A DNA stretch of 46,368 bases from Candidatus Obscuribacter sp. (lineage in GTDB: Bacteria; Cyanobacteriota; Vampirovibrionia; Obscuribacterales; Obscuribacteraceae): assembly GCA_021772155.1 (NCBI GenBank), contig JADYXS010000679.1, positions 1-46,368 on the forward strand. Reading direction: 5' to 3'. The notes beneath the pieces are model-generated. The model saw only the letters and a list, made by a program, of their open reading frames with translations. It was not told the DNA's origin and ran no database searches. The translations under genes were made by a program, and so were the position numbers. Positions 1 through 7,941 of this stretch are shown here, in pieces. Position 1 is the first letter of the stretch, and each line of letters starts with the position of its first letter.

Positions 1-17
1 CATCTATCTATATCTGC

Positions 18-140
18 GGGTCAACCGATAACGGAGGACCGCGTAATCTACTTAGGAGGGTCAACCGATATCGGAGGACCGCGTAATCTACTTAGGAGGG
101 TCAACCGATATCGGAGCAACGTGCAATCTATTTAGGCAAG
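18..140. repeat. 40-bp tandem repeat with palindromic core
   Basis: Three adjacent 40-bp units begin at about 21, 61 and 101. Units 1 and 2 are nearly identical and unit 3 is diverged in its second half. A fourth, badly decayed copy (about half identical) may occupy 141-180, and bases 1-20 look like the end of a preceding unit, so the array probably continues left of the window. Unit 2 carries the perfect palindrome CCGATATCGG at 65-74, flanked by GGTC and GACC, so it could form a hairpin or bind a dimeric protein. There are no spacers, so this is not a CRISPR array. Function unknown. Confidence 0.85.
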
Positions 141-181
141 TCAAACGGCAATCACGGATCGTCGGATACTCTTCGGTCATT

Positions 182-484
182 TTAGTCAGCAAACAAGCCG
201 CTCGCGCGTTCTTGCAAAAATTCGATTAGTGGTCGCACGGCTGGCGGCACGCTGAGCTCATCGAATTTCACTTTTTTTGTTTCTGACTGGCTTTCGATCT
301 CGACTGTGTAATAGCGGATATCGCACGCTCCAGGTATGGAAGCGCTTTCCGCTTGCATGATGCCACTGCTCTCGACAAGCTGTTGTAGCTTAACGGCATC
401 TTCCGTTGAGCTAGTGTCCGTGTCGATAGAACCTGACAACGGCATCGGTGCAAAGCCGCCAGACCGTTTGAATGTAACTTTCAT
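182..484 (-). CDS. Emfourin-like (protealysin inhibitor family) small protein
   Basis: A protein of about 100 residues starting MKVTFKRSGGFA. The pattern of N-terminal basic strand, RSGGFA motif, acidic centre, YYTVEI strand, VKFDE and C-terminal PLIEFL helix matches the emfourin family, whose founding member inhibits the M4 metalloprotease protealysin. This is recognition by motif only. I chose the ATG at 484 because GAGG lies about 8 bases upstream; the longer reading from 499 places that GAGG inside the gene. No signal peptide is visible, which fits a cytoplasmic inhibitor. No M4 peptidase gene lies within the window, so the partner, if any, is elsewhere. The gene is divergent from etfB and its 3' end abuts the 40-bp repeat array. 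Confidence 0.6.
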   Translation of the reverse strand: MKVTFKRSGGFAPMPLSGSIDTDTSSTEDAVKLQQLVESSGIMQAESASIPGACDIRYYTVEIESQSETKKVKFDELSVPPAVRPLIEFLQERASGLFAD

Positions 485-570
485 CAGAACTATCCTCACT
501 TTGCAACTGAGTTGTAACTGCGGTAATTAAAGAATGTGGTAAAAACTGCCGTTCCTGGGCGGACCATCAA

Positions 571-576
571 TATAAT
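571..576 (+). promoter_or_regulatory. -10 box for etfBA
   Basis: An exact TATAAT lies 44 bases before the TTG start of etfB. No good -35 hexamer is seen at 16-18 bases upstream. The position implies transcription from about 583, which would exclude the longer etfB reading that begins at 536. Confidence 0.45.
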
Positions 577-619
577 CGGATTTCGAGAATTCATGAATAG
601 AATCATTAGGAGTAGTCCC

Positions 620-1402
620 TTGAAAATCGCGGTTTGTATCAAGGCGGTGCCTGACACCGAATCCAAAATTCAGGTCGGTGCGGATAAAACGAACATCGAC
701 TTCAGTGGCATTCGGTTCATCACGAGTCCTTACGATGAATTCGCCATTGAAGAAGCATTGAAGCTAAAGGAAAAACACGGCGGTGAAACCGTGGTTTTCT
801 CGGTCGGTGGCGCAGAGGCAACAGAAGTGCTTCGCGATTCACTTGCACGCGGAATCGATAGTGCTGTGCACTTGCAAGATGCCGAGTTTGCAAATCTGGA
901 CCCGTTGAGCACCGGAAAGGTACTTGTCGCGGCCATTAAAGATGGTGGATTCGACGTGATCGTTTGCGGCCATCAAGGTGTTGGCGGTGACCACAGCCAG
1001 GTGCCGTCGATTGTCGCTGAGCTTCTCGACTGGCCGCAGGTGAACGTGCTAATGAAGTTTGAGATAGAGGGCACCAACTTTAAGGCAGAGCGAGAAATCG
1101 AGGGTGCTCACGAGACGGTTGAAGGACCATTGCCGGTCGTCATCAGCGCACAGAAAGGTCTGAACGAGCCGCGCTACCCGTCCATCAAAGGAGTTATGGC
1201 TGCTCGCAGAAAAGAGATTGTGGTTAAAGATGCTGCCGCGCTTGGCTTGAGTGGAATTGTGGGAGCCGTCCACTCGAAGATGAAAATCAAAACCATGACC
1301 GCACCACCAGATCGTCCAGCAGGTCGCATTCTCGAAGGCGACGTTGATGAAAAGATCAAATTGCTAGTCGATCTGTTGCGCAAAGAAGCGCAAGTCATTT
1401 AG
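620..1402 (+). CDS. etfB: Electron transfer flavoprotein, beta subunit
   Basis: EtfB is the AMP-binding subunit of the EtfAB heterodimer, which passes electrons from acyl-CoA and related dehydrogenases to the quinone pool. The protein starts KIAVCIKAVPDTES, the family's N-terminal signature, and carries the central CGHQ and DHSQVP segment and the EIEGAHETVEGPLPVVIS region. From the TTG at 620 the length is 260 residues, normal for the family. That TTG has AGGAG at 608-612, a 7-base gap, and lies at the family's usual start. The longer reading from 536 adds 28 unsupported residues and overlaps the -10 box at 571. It is followed 30 bp later by etfA, so the two form one operon. Confidence 0.93.
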   Translation: MKIAVCIKAVPDTESKIQVGADKTNIDFSGIRFITSPYDEFAIEEALKLKEKHGGETVVFSVGGAEATEVLRDSLARGIDSAVHLQDAEFANLDPLSTGKVLVAAIKDGGFDVIVCGHQGVGGDHSQVPSIVAELLDWPQVNVLMKFEIEGTNFKAEREIEGAHETVEGPLPVVISAQKGLNEPRYPSIKGVMAARRKEIVVKDAAALGLSGIVGAVHSKMKIKTMTAPPDRPAGRILEGDVDEKIKLLVDLLRKEAQVI

Positions 1403-1432
1403 TTGCGATGAGTTTTTCTGGAGATTTTTGAA

Positions 1433-2410
1433 ATGGCAAATGGAATTTTAGTTTTCGTCGAACTTCGCAATGGACAGGTTCGCAAATCCAGTCTGGAAGC
1501 TTTGTCTGAGGCGCGTCGGTTGGCTCCCAAAGGCGAAAAACCGGTGGTTGCTGTCCTTGTAGGGGACAACGTGAATGCAATGGCTGGCGTTGCCAACAAA
1601 TGCAAGCCGGACAAAATATTGGTCGTTAACGGAGCGGATTTTGCAAATTACTCGACAGAGGGATTTGCTGCTGCTCTGACCGACGCCATCAAAAAAGAAG
1701 ATCCGAAGTACGTTTTTGCTGCCAACACCTCACTTGGCAAAGATCTGCTGCCGCGTGTCGCTGCACGGTTTGATGCACCATGTGCTACTGATGTTGTTGA
1801 GTTTCAAAAGGACGGCGACAATCTTCTTGCTGTGCGTCCAATGTACTCCGGTAAAGTGCGAGCAACAGTAGCGTTCGAATCTCCGATCGCTTTTGCCACC
1901 ACCCGTCCTAACGTGTTCCCAGTTGTCGAATCCGAAAACGGTACGCAAGCCGCCATTGAAGATCTGCCTGTCAAGCCTGAGAAAATCCGCGCTAAAGTTT
2001 CAGCAACACACGCTGCTGAAGGCCAGAAAGTGGAACTCAGCGAAGCTCGCGTGATCGTCTCCGGCGGACGGGGAATCAAAGGTCCGGAAAATTGGGGCGT
2101 CTTGCAAGAGCTGTGCGATGTTCTAGGCGCAGCACTTGGCGCGTCACGGGCCGTCGTTGACGCTGGCTGGATTGATCATCAACACCAAGTTGGTCAAACC
2201 GGTAAAGTGGTCAGCCCGCAGTTGTATTTCGCTTGCGGCATCTCAGGCGCCATCCAACACCTTGCTGGAATGAATTCCTCGAAAGTGATCGTGGCCATCA
2301 ACAAAGATGCTGATGCACCAATCTTCAAGCATGCAACTTACGGACTTGTCGGTGACGTGCTTGAGATTGTTCCGAAACTGACGGCCGAGCTGAAGAAGTT
2401 GAATCAGTAA
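1433..2410 (+). CDS. etfA: Electron transfer flavoprotein, alpha subunit
   Basis: EtfA is the FAD-binding partner of EtfB. The 325-residue length is typical. The N-terminal half is the divergent domain. The C-terminal FAD-binding domain is recognisable from [12 protein letters not shown], the [11 protein letters not shown] strand-loop, [19 protein letters not shown] and the [11 protein letters not shown] segment. The start has TGGAGA about 9 bases upstream. The gene lies 30 bp after etfB and ends just before a strong terminator, so etfBA form a two-gene operon. No dehydrogenase or ETF-quinone oxidoreductase gene is adjacent, so the electron donors cannot be named from context. The carboxylase gene at 27379 suggests acyl-CoA metabolism in the organism but is not linked. 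Confidence 0.95.
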   Translation: MANGILVFVELRNGQVRKSSLEALSEARRLAPKGEKPVVAVLVGDNVNAMAGVANKCKPDKILVVNGADFANYSTEGFAAALTDAIKKEDPKYVFAANTSLGKDLLPRVAARFDAPCATDVVEFQKDGDNLLAVRPMYSGKVRATVAFESPIAFATTRPNVFPVVESENGTQAAIEDLPVKPEKIRAKVSATHAAEGQKVELSEARVIVSGGRGIKGPENWGVLQELCDVLGAALGASRAVVDAGWIDHQHQVGQTGKVVSPQLYFACGISGAIQHLAGMNSSKVIVAINKDADAPIFKHATYGLVGDVLEIVPKLTAELKKLNQ

Positions 2411-2429
2411 TCACTGAACAGAACCAGAC

Positions 2430-2467
2430 AAAACGGTGACCGGCGGCATGTACGGTTACCGTTTTTG
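2430..2467 (+). terminator. Rho-independent terminator of etfBA
   Basis: A 12-bp stem (AAAACGGTGACC at 2430-2441 with GGTTACCGTTTT at 2454-2465, one G-U pair), a 12-base loop, and the T run at 2462-2466. It starts 20 bases after the etfA stop codon. Confidence 0.85.
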
Positions 2468-2499
2468 TTTATGCGGACGCTATCAATCGGTGTGTTGCT

Positions 2500-2730
2500 G
2501 TGAAGAAGGGCTCGTTCCTTCTGGTGATTGCAACAACGTTGCTGGCAACAGACTAGGCGTGGTTATGCCGCTCAGCGGCTGTGGATTCTATGGTATGCGC
2601 CACTACCAAAATGAAATTTGGCAAAACCGTGTATGTGCTGAGACACAGTTACAGCGTGCTCGTTCCTTGCGATCATCTAGCCAGCAAACGTGATGAGGCA
2701 GTGGTCGATGGGACGTCCGGAAGCAATTAA
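2500..2730 (+). other. Possible broken signal-peptide region before the 2708 gene
   Basis: Reading from GTG 2500 gives VKKGSFLLVIATTLLATD followed by a TAG at 2554-2556. This has the shape of a Sec signal peptide (two lysines then a hydrophobic stretch). The same frame stays open from 2557 to a TAA at 2728-2730 with protein-like content (YVLRHSYSVLVPCDH). The next gene continues in the +1 frame. The simplest readings are that one exported protein has been split by a stop and a frameshift, that sequence errors are present, or that the match is chance. The 85-residue open frame from 2436 starts inside the terminator and looks spurious. Confidence 0.3.
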
Positions 2731-3367
2731 AGAGACGGCCGCAGGATTACCCGCTGAGGACTCTTTTGCTGCCCTCGCTTGCGACCTGCAGAGAGGTGCT
2801 CCAGTTCTGGACCAGCTTGTCCAGGTCTTTGACGCGAAGACCGCTGAGAAGGACGAAAAGATCACCATTGATAAGAAGAACTTCGACAAGATCGGGCCTA
2901 AAGCTCAAGGTGTTCTCGATGATGCCGGCGTCAGCGAAATTTCCATTAGAGCAGGTAAGACTGAAGACAAGATCGAAGCCGTCCTGGGAAAACCACATGA
3001 CATAAAGCGAGACCTTTTAAAAGATGGTTGCACCAAGCTAACCATCGACACGAAATTCTCGGCAACAATGGAGAAAGCTGCCGATGGTACTTTGATTTTG
3101 AAAGACGTCAAAGGTCTCACTGCAACCACTCTAATTGGCGTTCTCGATATCACTCGTTTAGAGTTGAAGAAGAATGCTGCCGGTGACACCGAGATTGTCT
3201 CAACGGTCGCCGGGAGTGTAAGACCCCCGCAGATTGTGCCCGGAGCAGACCTTATGAAAAAGGCTGAGACGCTAAGAGATCGTATCAAAGCTCTGAAACC
3301 TGAAGACCTGAAACCGCCCATCATGAAAGTGAGCTACGCAAATATTCCACCCTTGTTCGTAGGTTAG
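2708..3367 (+). CDS. Hypothetical protein, possibly 5'-truncated
   Basis: About 219 residues from ATG 2708 (GAGG 9 bases upstream); the frame also allows GTG 2690 or ATG 2693. I do not recognise a family. The protein is polar and lysine/aspartate-rich, with alternating short strands (EISIRAG, TKLTIDTKFSATMEKA, DGTLILKDVKGLTATT) that suggest a beta-rich fold, and a proline-rich C-terminus. In the present frame it has no signal peptide or membrane segment. However, a signal-peptide-like reading lies just upstream in another frame, and similar lysine/aspartate-rich beta proteins are often exported. It is monocistronic, with the etfBA terminator upstream and its own terminator about 80 bp downstream. 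Confidence 0.6.
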   Translation: MGRPEAIKETAAGLPAEDSFAALACDLQRGAPVLDQLVQVFDAKTAEKDEKITIDKKNFDKIGPKAQGVLDDAGVSEISIRAGKTEDKIEAVLGKPHDIKRDLLKDGCTKLTIDTKFSATMEKAADGTLILKDVKGLTATTLIGVLDITRLELKKNAAGDTEIVSTVAGSVRPPQIVPGADLMKKAETLRDRIKALKPEDLKPPIMKVSYANIPPLFVG

Positions 3368-3446
3368 CTGCGCTACACGCCGCCTTCTAAGTTGCAGAAA
3401 ATTCGCAAGGATATCTCTGTGACGGTGCAGCCCAATCCGAGCAACA

Positions 3447-3480
3447 GAATCACCCGCTGTCCTCGGGTGATTCTTTCGTT
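3447..3480 (+). terminator. Rho-independent terminator
   Basis: A perfect 10-bp stem, GAATCACCCG at 3447-3456 with CGGGTGATTC at 3464-3473, with a 7-base loop and a T-rich tail (TTTCGTTTTG). It ends the gene at 2708-3367. On the other strand the tail is poor, so it probably acts in one direction. Confidence 0.8.
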
Positions 3481-3543
3481 TTGTGTTTCGTTGCAGCCAA
3501 TTGAAATAATCAAATGGCAGCATGAGATGCATCAACGCGGCGA

Positions 3544-4092
3544 CTACTTTTCGCAAAGGTAACCGTACGGGTTGTCGCTGCGACCATGGAGAACCAACTG
3601 CGCAAATTCAATTACTTTTTCGCGAGTGATTCCATCTCTTTGATCGCGTCCCAAGGGGTGTTTGTCCGGAACAAATATCAATGGTCGTTCACCGCTCTGG
3701 CGGGTCTGCACCTTGGTTTGAAGCAGTCGTGTATTGGTATAAGTCGGTATGTCGTTCGAGAGCATGCCTAAGTATGGCGGCTCATTTATGCGTGAAGGGT
3801 CAGTCCACAGTTCCATAGTGGTATCAAAATCGTTTTCATTAAGCGTGCTCCAGATGCCGAGCACGAAAGGCTGTCCGCCTCCAACGACAGGTATTTCCAG
3901 GCAACCGCGAATATAGAACATCGAATCGTCGACAATGTACCAGTCTTCGCTTGATTTGCAGCGGGATTCTTGATCCCATGGGAGCATCTTCGAAATGAAA
4001 TCAGGACTTGCAAATGCCATGCTCATGGGTAATTCCGGATGGTGCTCCTTACACGTGGAGCAATCAAATCCATCGGCGATTGTTTGAGACAT
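3544..4092 (-). CDS. DUF2199 family protein
   Basis: About 182 residues. It begins with FDCSTCKEHHPELPMS, the cysteine pair and (H)xxLP motif of DUF2199, followed by the family's SSEDWYIVDDSMFYIRGCLEIPV and FVLGIWSTLNENDF blocks. The two cysteines may bind a metal. The biochemical role of the family is unknown. I chose the ATG at 4092 (AAGGTAAG just upstream) because it lies 4 bp after the ispG stop codon; the longer open frame would overlap the ispG 3' end. It is probably co-transcribed with ispG, but I see no functional link. Confidence 0.8.
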   Translation of the reverse strand: MSQTIADGFDCSTCKEHHPELPMSMAFASPDFISKMLPWDQESRCKSSEDWYIVDDSMFYIRGCLEIPVVGGGQPFVLGIWSTLNENDFDTTMELWTDPSRINEPPYLGMLSNDIPTYTNTRLLQTKVQTRQSGERPLIFVPDKHPLGRDQRDGITREKVIEFAQLVLHGRSDNPYGYLCEK

Positions 4093-4096
4093 GGAC

Positions 4097-5332
4097 TTAC
4101 CTTCGGGTTTGTAGACCGGAACCGTACCGATTTTGCACGTAGTCATTGAGCAGGCAAATGAAATCGTCTACTAAAGTAGGACCAGATAGTGTCGTGAAGT
4201 GCCTGCCGTCGACATAAACTGGAGCGCGTGGTTCTTCGCCTGTACCTGGCAGCGAAATGCCGATATCGGCGTGCTTTGATTCTCCCGGGCCGTTGACGAT
4301 GCACCCCATCACGGCAACCTTCATCGTTTCGATACCAGGATAGAGTTCTTTCCAAATCGGTCTTTGCTGGCTCAGGTGCCCTTGAATTTGCTGCGCCAAT
4401 TCCTGGAACAGCGAACTTGTCGTCCTTCCGCAACCTGGGCAGGCCGTCACCTGCGGCGCGAATGAACGAATTTTGAGCGACTGCAATATTTGTTGGCAGA
4501 CGTGAACTTCCTGAGTCCTGGAACTGCCCGGCTCCGGGGTCAGGCTCACGCGGATCGTATCGCCGATGCCTTCATTCAGCAACACGGCCAGAGCTGCTGT
4601 GCTGGAGACAATACCTTTGGTTGACATTCCAGCTTCGGTCAATCCCAGGTGCAGCGCATGATCGCTGGCGGCTGCAAGCTTCCTGTAAACCGAAATCAAA
4701 TCCGGCACTTCAGATACTTTAGCGCTCAATACGATTCGATCCCTCTGCATCCCGTAAGACTCAGCCAGAGCAGCAGATTGTACGGCGCTGGCCACTATAG
4801 CGGCAATTAACACGTCCTGAGCTTCCTGCGGACTAGCACTGTGAGCATTTTCGTCCATCATGCGGGCCAGTAGTTCTTGGTCAAGGGAACCCCAATTCAC
4901 CCCAATGCGAACCGGCTTATCATGCTTCAACGCAACATCGATCATGCTCTTGAAATTTTCGTCGTGCTTGTCGCCGTGTCCGACATTTCCCGGATTTATG
5001 CGGTATTTAGCTAGCAGGCGGGCGCATTCTGGATACTCGCGAAGCAAAAGATGCCCGTTGTAGTGGAAATCGCCAACCAGCGGTACATTTGCGCCCTTTT
5101 GCTCAAGCAAAGCGACTATTTCCGGGACTGCCATAGCCGCTTCCCGGGTGTTGACCGTGATGCGCACTATCTCAGAGCCGGCAGTCCAGAGGTCGAAAAC
5201 CTGCTCAGCCGTGGCTCTAGGGTCTTCGGTCGGTGTATTGGTCATGGACTGTACGAGTAGTGGAGCGCTGCCACCGATAAACTTATCGCCGACCCGAACA
5301 GTTGTACTCTTTCTTCGTTGAATTACAGACAT
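4097..5332 (-). CDS. ispG: 4-hydroxy-3-methylbut-2-enyl diphosphate synthase (flavodoxin/ferredoxin)
   Basis: IspG (GcpE) reduces MEcPP to HMBPP, the penultimate step of the MEP route to isoprenoids, using a [4Fe-4S] cluster. Family landmarks are all present: [13 protein letters not shown] near the start, [14 protein letters not shown], the NPGNVG motif, [19 protein letters not shown], and the cluster cysteines in TACPGCGRT and [11 protein letters not shown]. The start at 5332 gives 411 residues beginning MSVIQRRKS. The 39 extra codons upstream (to 5449) have no family counterpart and would run into the DUF488 gene. The length is nearer that of cyanobacterial IspG than the shorter enterobacterial enzyme. 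It is divergent from the DUF488 gene across a 90-bp gap. Confidence 0.95.
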   Translation of the reverse strand: MSVIQRRKSTTVRVGDKFIGGSAPLLVQSMTNTPTEDPRATAEQVFDLWTAGSEIVRITVNTREAAMAVPEIVALLEQKGANVPLVGDFHYNGHLLLREYPECARLLAKYRINPGNVGHGDKHDENFKSMIDVALKHDKPVRIGVNWGSLDQELLARMMDENAHSASPQEAQDVLIAAIVASAVQSAALAESYGMQRDRIVLSAKVSEVPDLISVYRKLAAASDHALHLGLTEAGMSTKGIVSSTAALAVLLNEGIGDTIRVSLTPEPGSSRTQEVHVCQQILQSLKIRSFAPQVTACPGCGRTTSSLFQELAQQIQGHLSQQRPIWKELYPGIETMKVAVMGCIVNGPGESKHADIGISLPGTGEEPRAPVYVDGRHFTTLSGPTLVDDFICLLNDYVQNRYGSGLQTRR

Positions 5333-5422
5333 CTCAGCATTTAGAATCAAAGCGCTCCAAGCACGGCCAAGATAACATAGGTTGGTTCTGGGGAGTGGGC
5401 GGCTGTAGTAGTTGTAACCAAG

Positions 5423-5950
5423 ATGCGGATTATTTATACAGTAGGTCATTCAAATGGCTCTTTCGAGTCGTTCGTGGAGCTGCTCGAAATGCACAAGATT
5501 GACGTAGTTGCCGATGTTCGATCATCGCCTTACACGCGCTATGCCGTACATTTCAACATGGAACCAATCAAGGTCAGCTTGCGCTCTGCGGGCCTAAAGT
5601 ATGTCTACCTGGGCAAACAGATAGGCGGAATGCCAAAAGACTCCTCCCTTTATGATGACGAGGGCAATTTGGACTATCAACTCGTTTCCAGTTCTGAGGT
5701 CTTCAAATATGGTATCAGTCGCCTGGTGACGGGGTTGGAAAAATACTCCATTGCGCTGATGTGCGCAGAAGAAAATCCAGCCGGATGCCATCGAAGACAC
5801 TTGCTGGCACCGGCTTTACAAGAATTTGATATCGACGTCAGGCACATTCGAGCCGACGGTTCCTTGAATACCGAGAGCGATCTGAGTGTGCCAGAGAAGG
5901 GCAAGGGCTCTGCGGATTCACAACAATTGAGCTTATTTGGCGGAGCCTAG
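5423..5950 (+). CDS. DUF488 domain protein
   Basis: A 175-residue protein with the DUF488 hallmarks: [18 protein letters not shown] at the start, [21 protein letters not shown] and the cysteine motif [16 protein letters not shown]. The biochemical function of the family is not established. No clear Shine-Dalgarno sequence precedes the ATG at 5423, but the VGHS motif a few residues in fixes the start. The last 40 residues are polar and likely unstructured. Its TAG stop shares the palindrome CTAG (5947-5950) with the stop of the convergent kinase gene, leaving no room for a terminator between them. Confidence 0.88.
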   Translation: MRIIYTVGHSNGSFESFVELLEMHKIDVVADVRSSPYTRYAVHFNMEPIKVSLRSAGLKYVYLGKQIGGMPKDSSLYDDEGNLDYQLVSSSEVFKYGISRLVTGLEKYSIALMCAEENPAGCHRRHLLAPALQEFDIDVRHIRADGSLNTESDLSVPEKGKGSADSQQLSLFGGA

Positions 5951-7941
5951 TTAATGCTCGTTGTATCAAGTGGTTCTGCCGGCGTGCTACCAGGGAAGGC
6001 GTAAAACCCAAGGAGCTTGATTAGATCATTGTAGCCGGCCGCCCGTAGTGCCTCGACGCATAATTGACGATCTGAGTTTCTGAAGTGCACCGTAAAGGCG
6101 CTAGAAACTTGCTTAGCGTCCCTAAAGGAGTTGAGGAGTTTCTTGGCTGCCTCATGATCATGTTGTCTGGCCGCCAGGAGAGTCTCCAGCAAGACGATTG
6201 TTTCGCACGGTCCGGGCGGAAACTCCTCCTTGCACATCTGCTCACTGTTCTTGAGGTATAACGCTGCCATGGCATTATCGTTCTTGTAAATTGCAACGCG
6301 AGCCAATGCTGCCCAGTCAGCTGCTCCAAGAGAATGTGGAAGGTCTTTTTCATCTTTATAGATTTTGAGAGCCGCGTCGTAGTTTTTCCGCAGCATGTTG
6401 ATGTCGCCCAACAAGAATCTATAGTGAACTTCAGCTTTTGAAGTCACTATTGACCGCATTTGCTCTTGGAGATTTCTTTCCGCGATATCCAAATGCCCGT
6501 GATATATGAGGATTTCTGCAAGCAAAATCCGCGCACGCTCGAATTCCCATCGGACATTCGGATAGTCGTTTTTATTGCGCTGCAAATCCCGTAACACCGA
6601 CACCGCCAGATCTGGGCGATTTTCTACATTGAGTGTTCTGGCAAACAATAGCTCATCGGCAGGAATTCGCAAGCGCGGGGCTATTGAAGCTCGAATTGTC
6701 AGTGCTTTGTCAATTTGCCCATCAAGCTTCCTTTTGTCGTTGCTATCTAGATAACCGTGCGCTAGCCATTGCGCGACTTTTAGCCGTTGCTGAGGTGTGA
6801 GCTTATGATCCAGTGCATCAGCCTTTTCTATCGCTTCCATGTTTGCAGCCCAAGTAGAAGTATTTGGTGCTTTGGAATCCCATTTGCGAAAAAGCTCTAT
6901 GGCAAGTTCATTAGAGTCGCGACGTAATGAAGACGCACCGCGCCATGAGTTAAATAGTGAGAAGAACCCAAGCAGGGCCACGCCAGTCAGTGCGATCACA
7001 GCAACGCTCCACAAGTTGTGCCGGGAGCTTCGCTTAGTCAATGAAGGCACTTGCGGAGCGGAGAAACGTTTTATTCGTGTTAAATCGCCGCCAATGATGC
7101 GTTCTAGGTCCGCACACACTTCATCTGCTTTCGTGTATCTGTCGTCCGGGTCCTTCGCCATACAATTATCGAGTACATTTTGCAGCGCTTTCAACTTTGG
7201 AGTGTTTTCGATCTGCTGGCTGATTGGAATTGGCTGATCATTGATGTGCCTGAACATAACTGAAACATTGTCATCGGCATCGAAAGGTAGCTTTCCAGTT
7301 AAGCACTGGTAAAAGATACAACCTGCAGAATAGATGTCCGCTCGCTGATCAGTTGTGCCACCGAGACATTGCTCCGGAGCCATGTAGTGACATGTGCCCA
7401 GCGCATAACCTGTCTCAGTAAGCTTCTGAGAGCTAATGCCATATCCGGGCATTAGCTTTGCCAGACCAAAGTCGATTATCTTCACTGATGATGCTCGATC
7501 GCTTGACGGTATCAACATTATATTGGATGGCTTGAGATCCCGATGGACAACACCGCTGGCGTGAGCGCACGCCAGTCCAGCGAATAACTGGGACATTACT
7601 GCCAGAACTACCTCCGGCTCTAGCTTATATTGTACTTCCAGAGTGTCGTCGAGACTCTTCCCTTCTATGAATTCCATCACCATATACGGTGCGTTCTGCC
7701 AGATGCCGTATCCATAAAGAGAGATGATGTTTCTGTGTTTGATGGAGTTGATCGATTTGGCTTCTCGCTCAAAGCGCAGGAGCCCATCAGATTCGTCAAG
7801 TAAGGTCGTTTTAAGAACTTTAATGGCCACGACGCGCCCGAATTGCTTGTGCATTGCTTTATACACATTGCCGAATCCGCCGGCGCCGAGCATGCTGATG
7901 ATTTCGTATTTGTCGTCGATGATCGTTCCGTGGTCGATCAT
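5947..7941 (-). CDS. Membrane Ser/Thr kinase with TPR-like outer domain (kinase F)
   Basis: 664 residues, last gene of the six-kinase operon. A Hanks-type kinase domain occupies roughly residues 12-283, with glycine loop GAGGFG 19-24, ATP lysine K41, HRDLKPSN 133-140 (D135 catalytic), DFG 157-159 and APE 188-190, so it should be active. A basic stretch leads into one transmembrane helix at about 310-330, placing the kinase in the cytoplasm. About 330 outer residues contain helical-repeat motifs (AEILIYHGHLDIAERNL, KNYDAALKIYKDEKDLP) and end in LRAAGYNDLIKLLG. It is the closest relative of kinase E, which it resembles throughout. Its ATG overlaps the kinase E stop (ATGA), implying translational coupling. 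Substrate and signal are unknown. Confidence 0.93.
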   Translation of the reverse strand: MIDHGTIIDDKYEIISMLGAGGFGNVYKAMHKQFGRVVAIKVLKTTLLDESDGLLRFEREAKSINSIKHRNIISLYGYGIWQNAPYMVMEFIEGKSLDDTLEVQYKLEPEVVLAVMSQLFAGLACAHASGVVHRDLKPSNIMLIPSSDRASSVKIIDFGLAKLMPGYGISSQKLTETGYALGTCHYMAPEQCLGGTTDQRADIYSAGCIFYQCLTGKLPFDADDNVSVMFRHINDQPIPISQQIENTPKLKALQNVLDNCMAKDPDDRYTKADEVCADLERIIGGDLTRIKRFSAPQVPSLTKRSSRHNLWSVAVIALTGVALLGFFSLFNSWRGASSLRRDSNELAIELFRKWDSKAPNTSTWAANMEAIEKADALDHKLTPQQRLKVAQWLAHGYLDSNDKRKLDGQIDKALTIRASIAPRLRIPADELLFARTLNVENRPDLAVSVLRDLQRNKNDYPNVRWEFERARILLAEILIYHGHLDIAERNLQEQMRSIVTSKAEVHYRFLLGDINMLRKNYDAALKIYKDEKDLPHSLGAADWAALARVAIYKNDNAMAALYLKNSEQMCKEEFPPGPCETIVLLETLLAARQHDHEAAKKLLNSFRDAKQVSSAFTVHFRNSDRQLCVEALRAAGYNDLIKLLGFYAFPGSTPAEPLDTTSIN

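Noticed and set aside
1-180. CRISPR array
   Set aside because: The 40-bp units are head-to-tail with no spacers between them.
536-619. Longer N-terminus for etfB
   Set aside because: It overlaps a consensus -10 box and lacks a ribosome site, while TTG 620 has AGGAG and fits the family start.
2436-2693. 85-residue plus-strand gene
   Set aside because: It begins inside the etfBA terminator stem, has no ribosome site and has an unusual Cys-rich composition.
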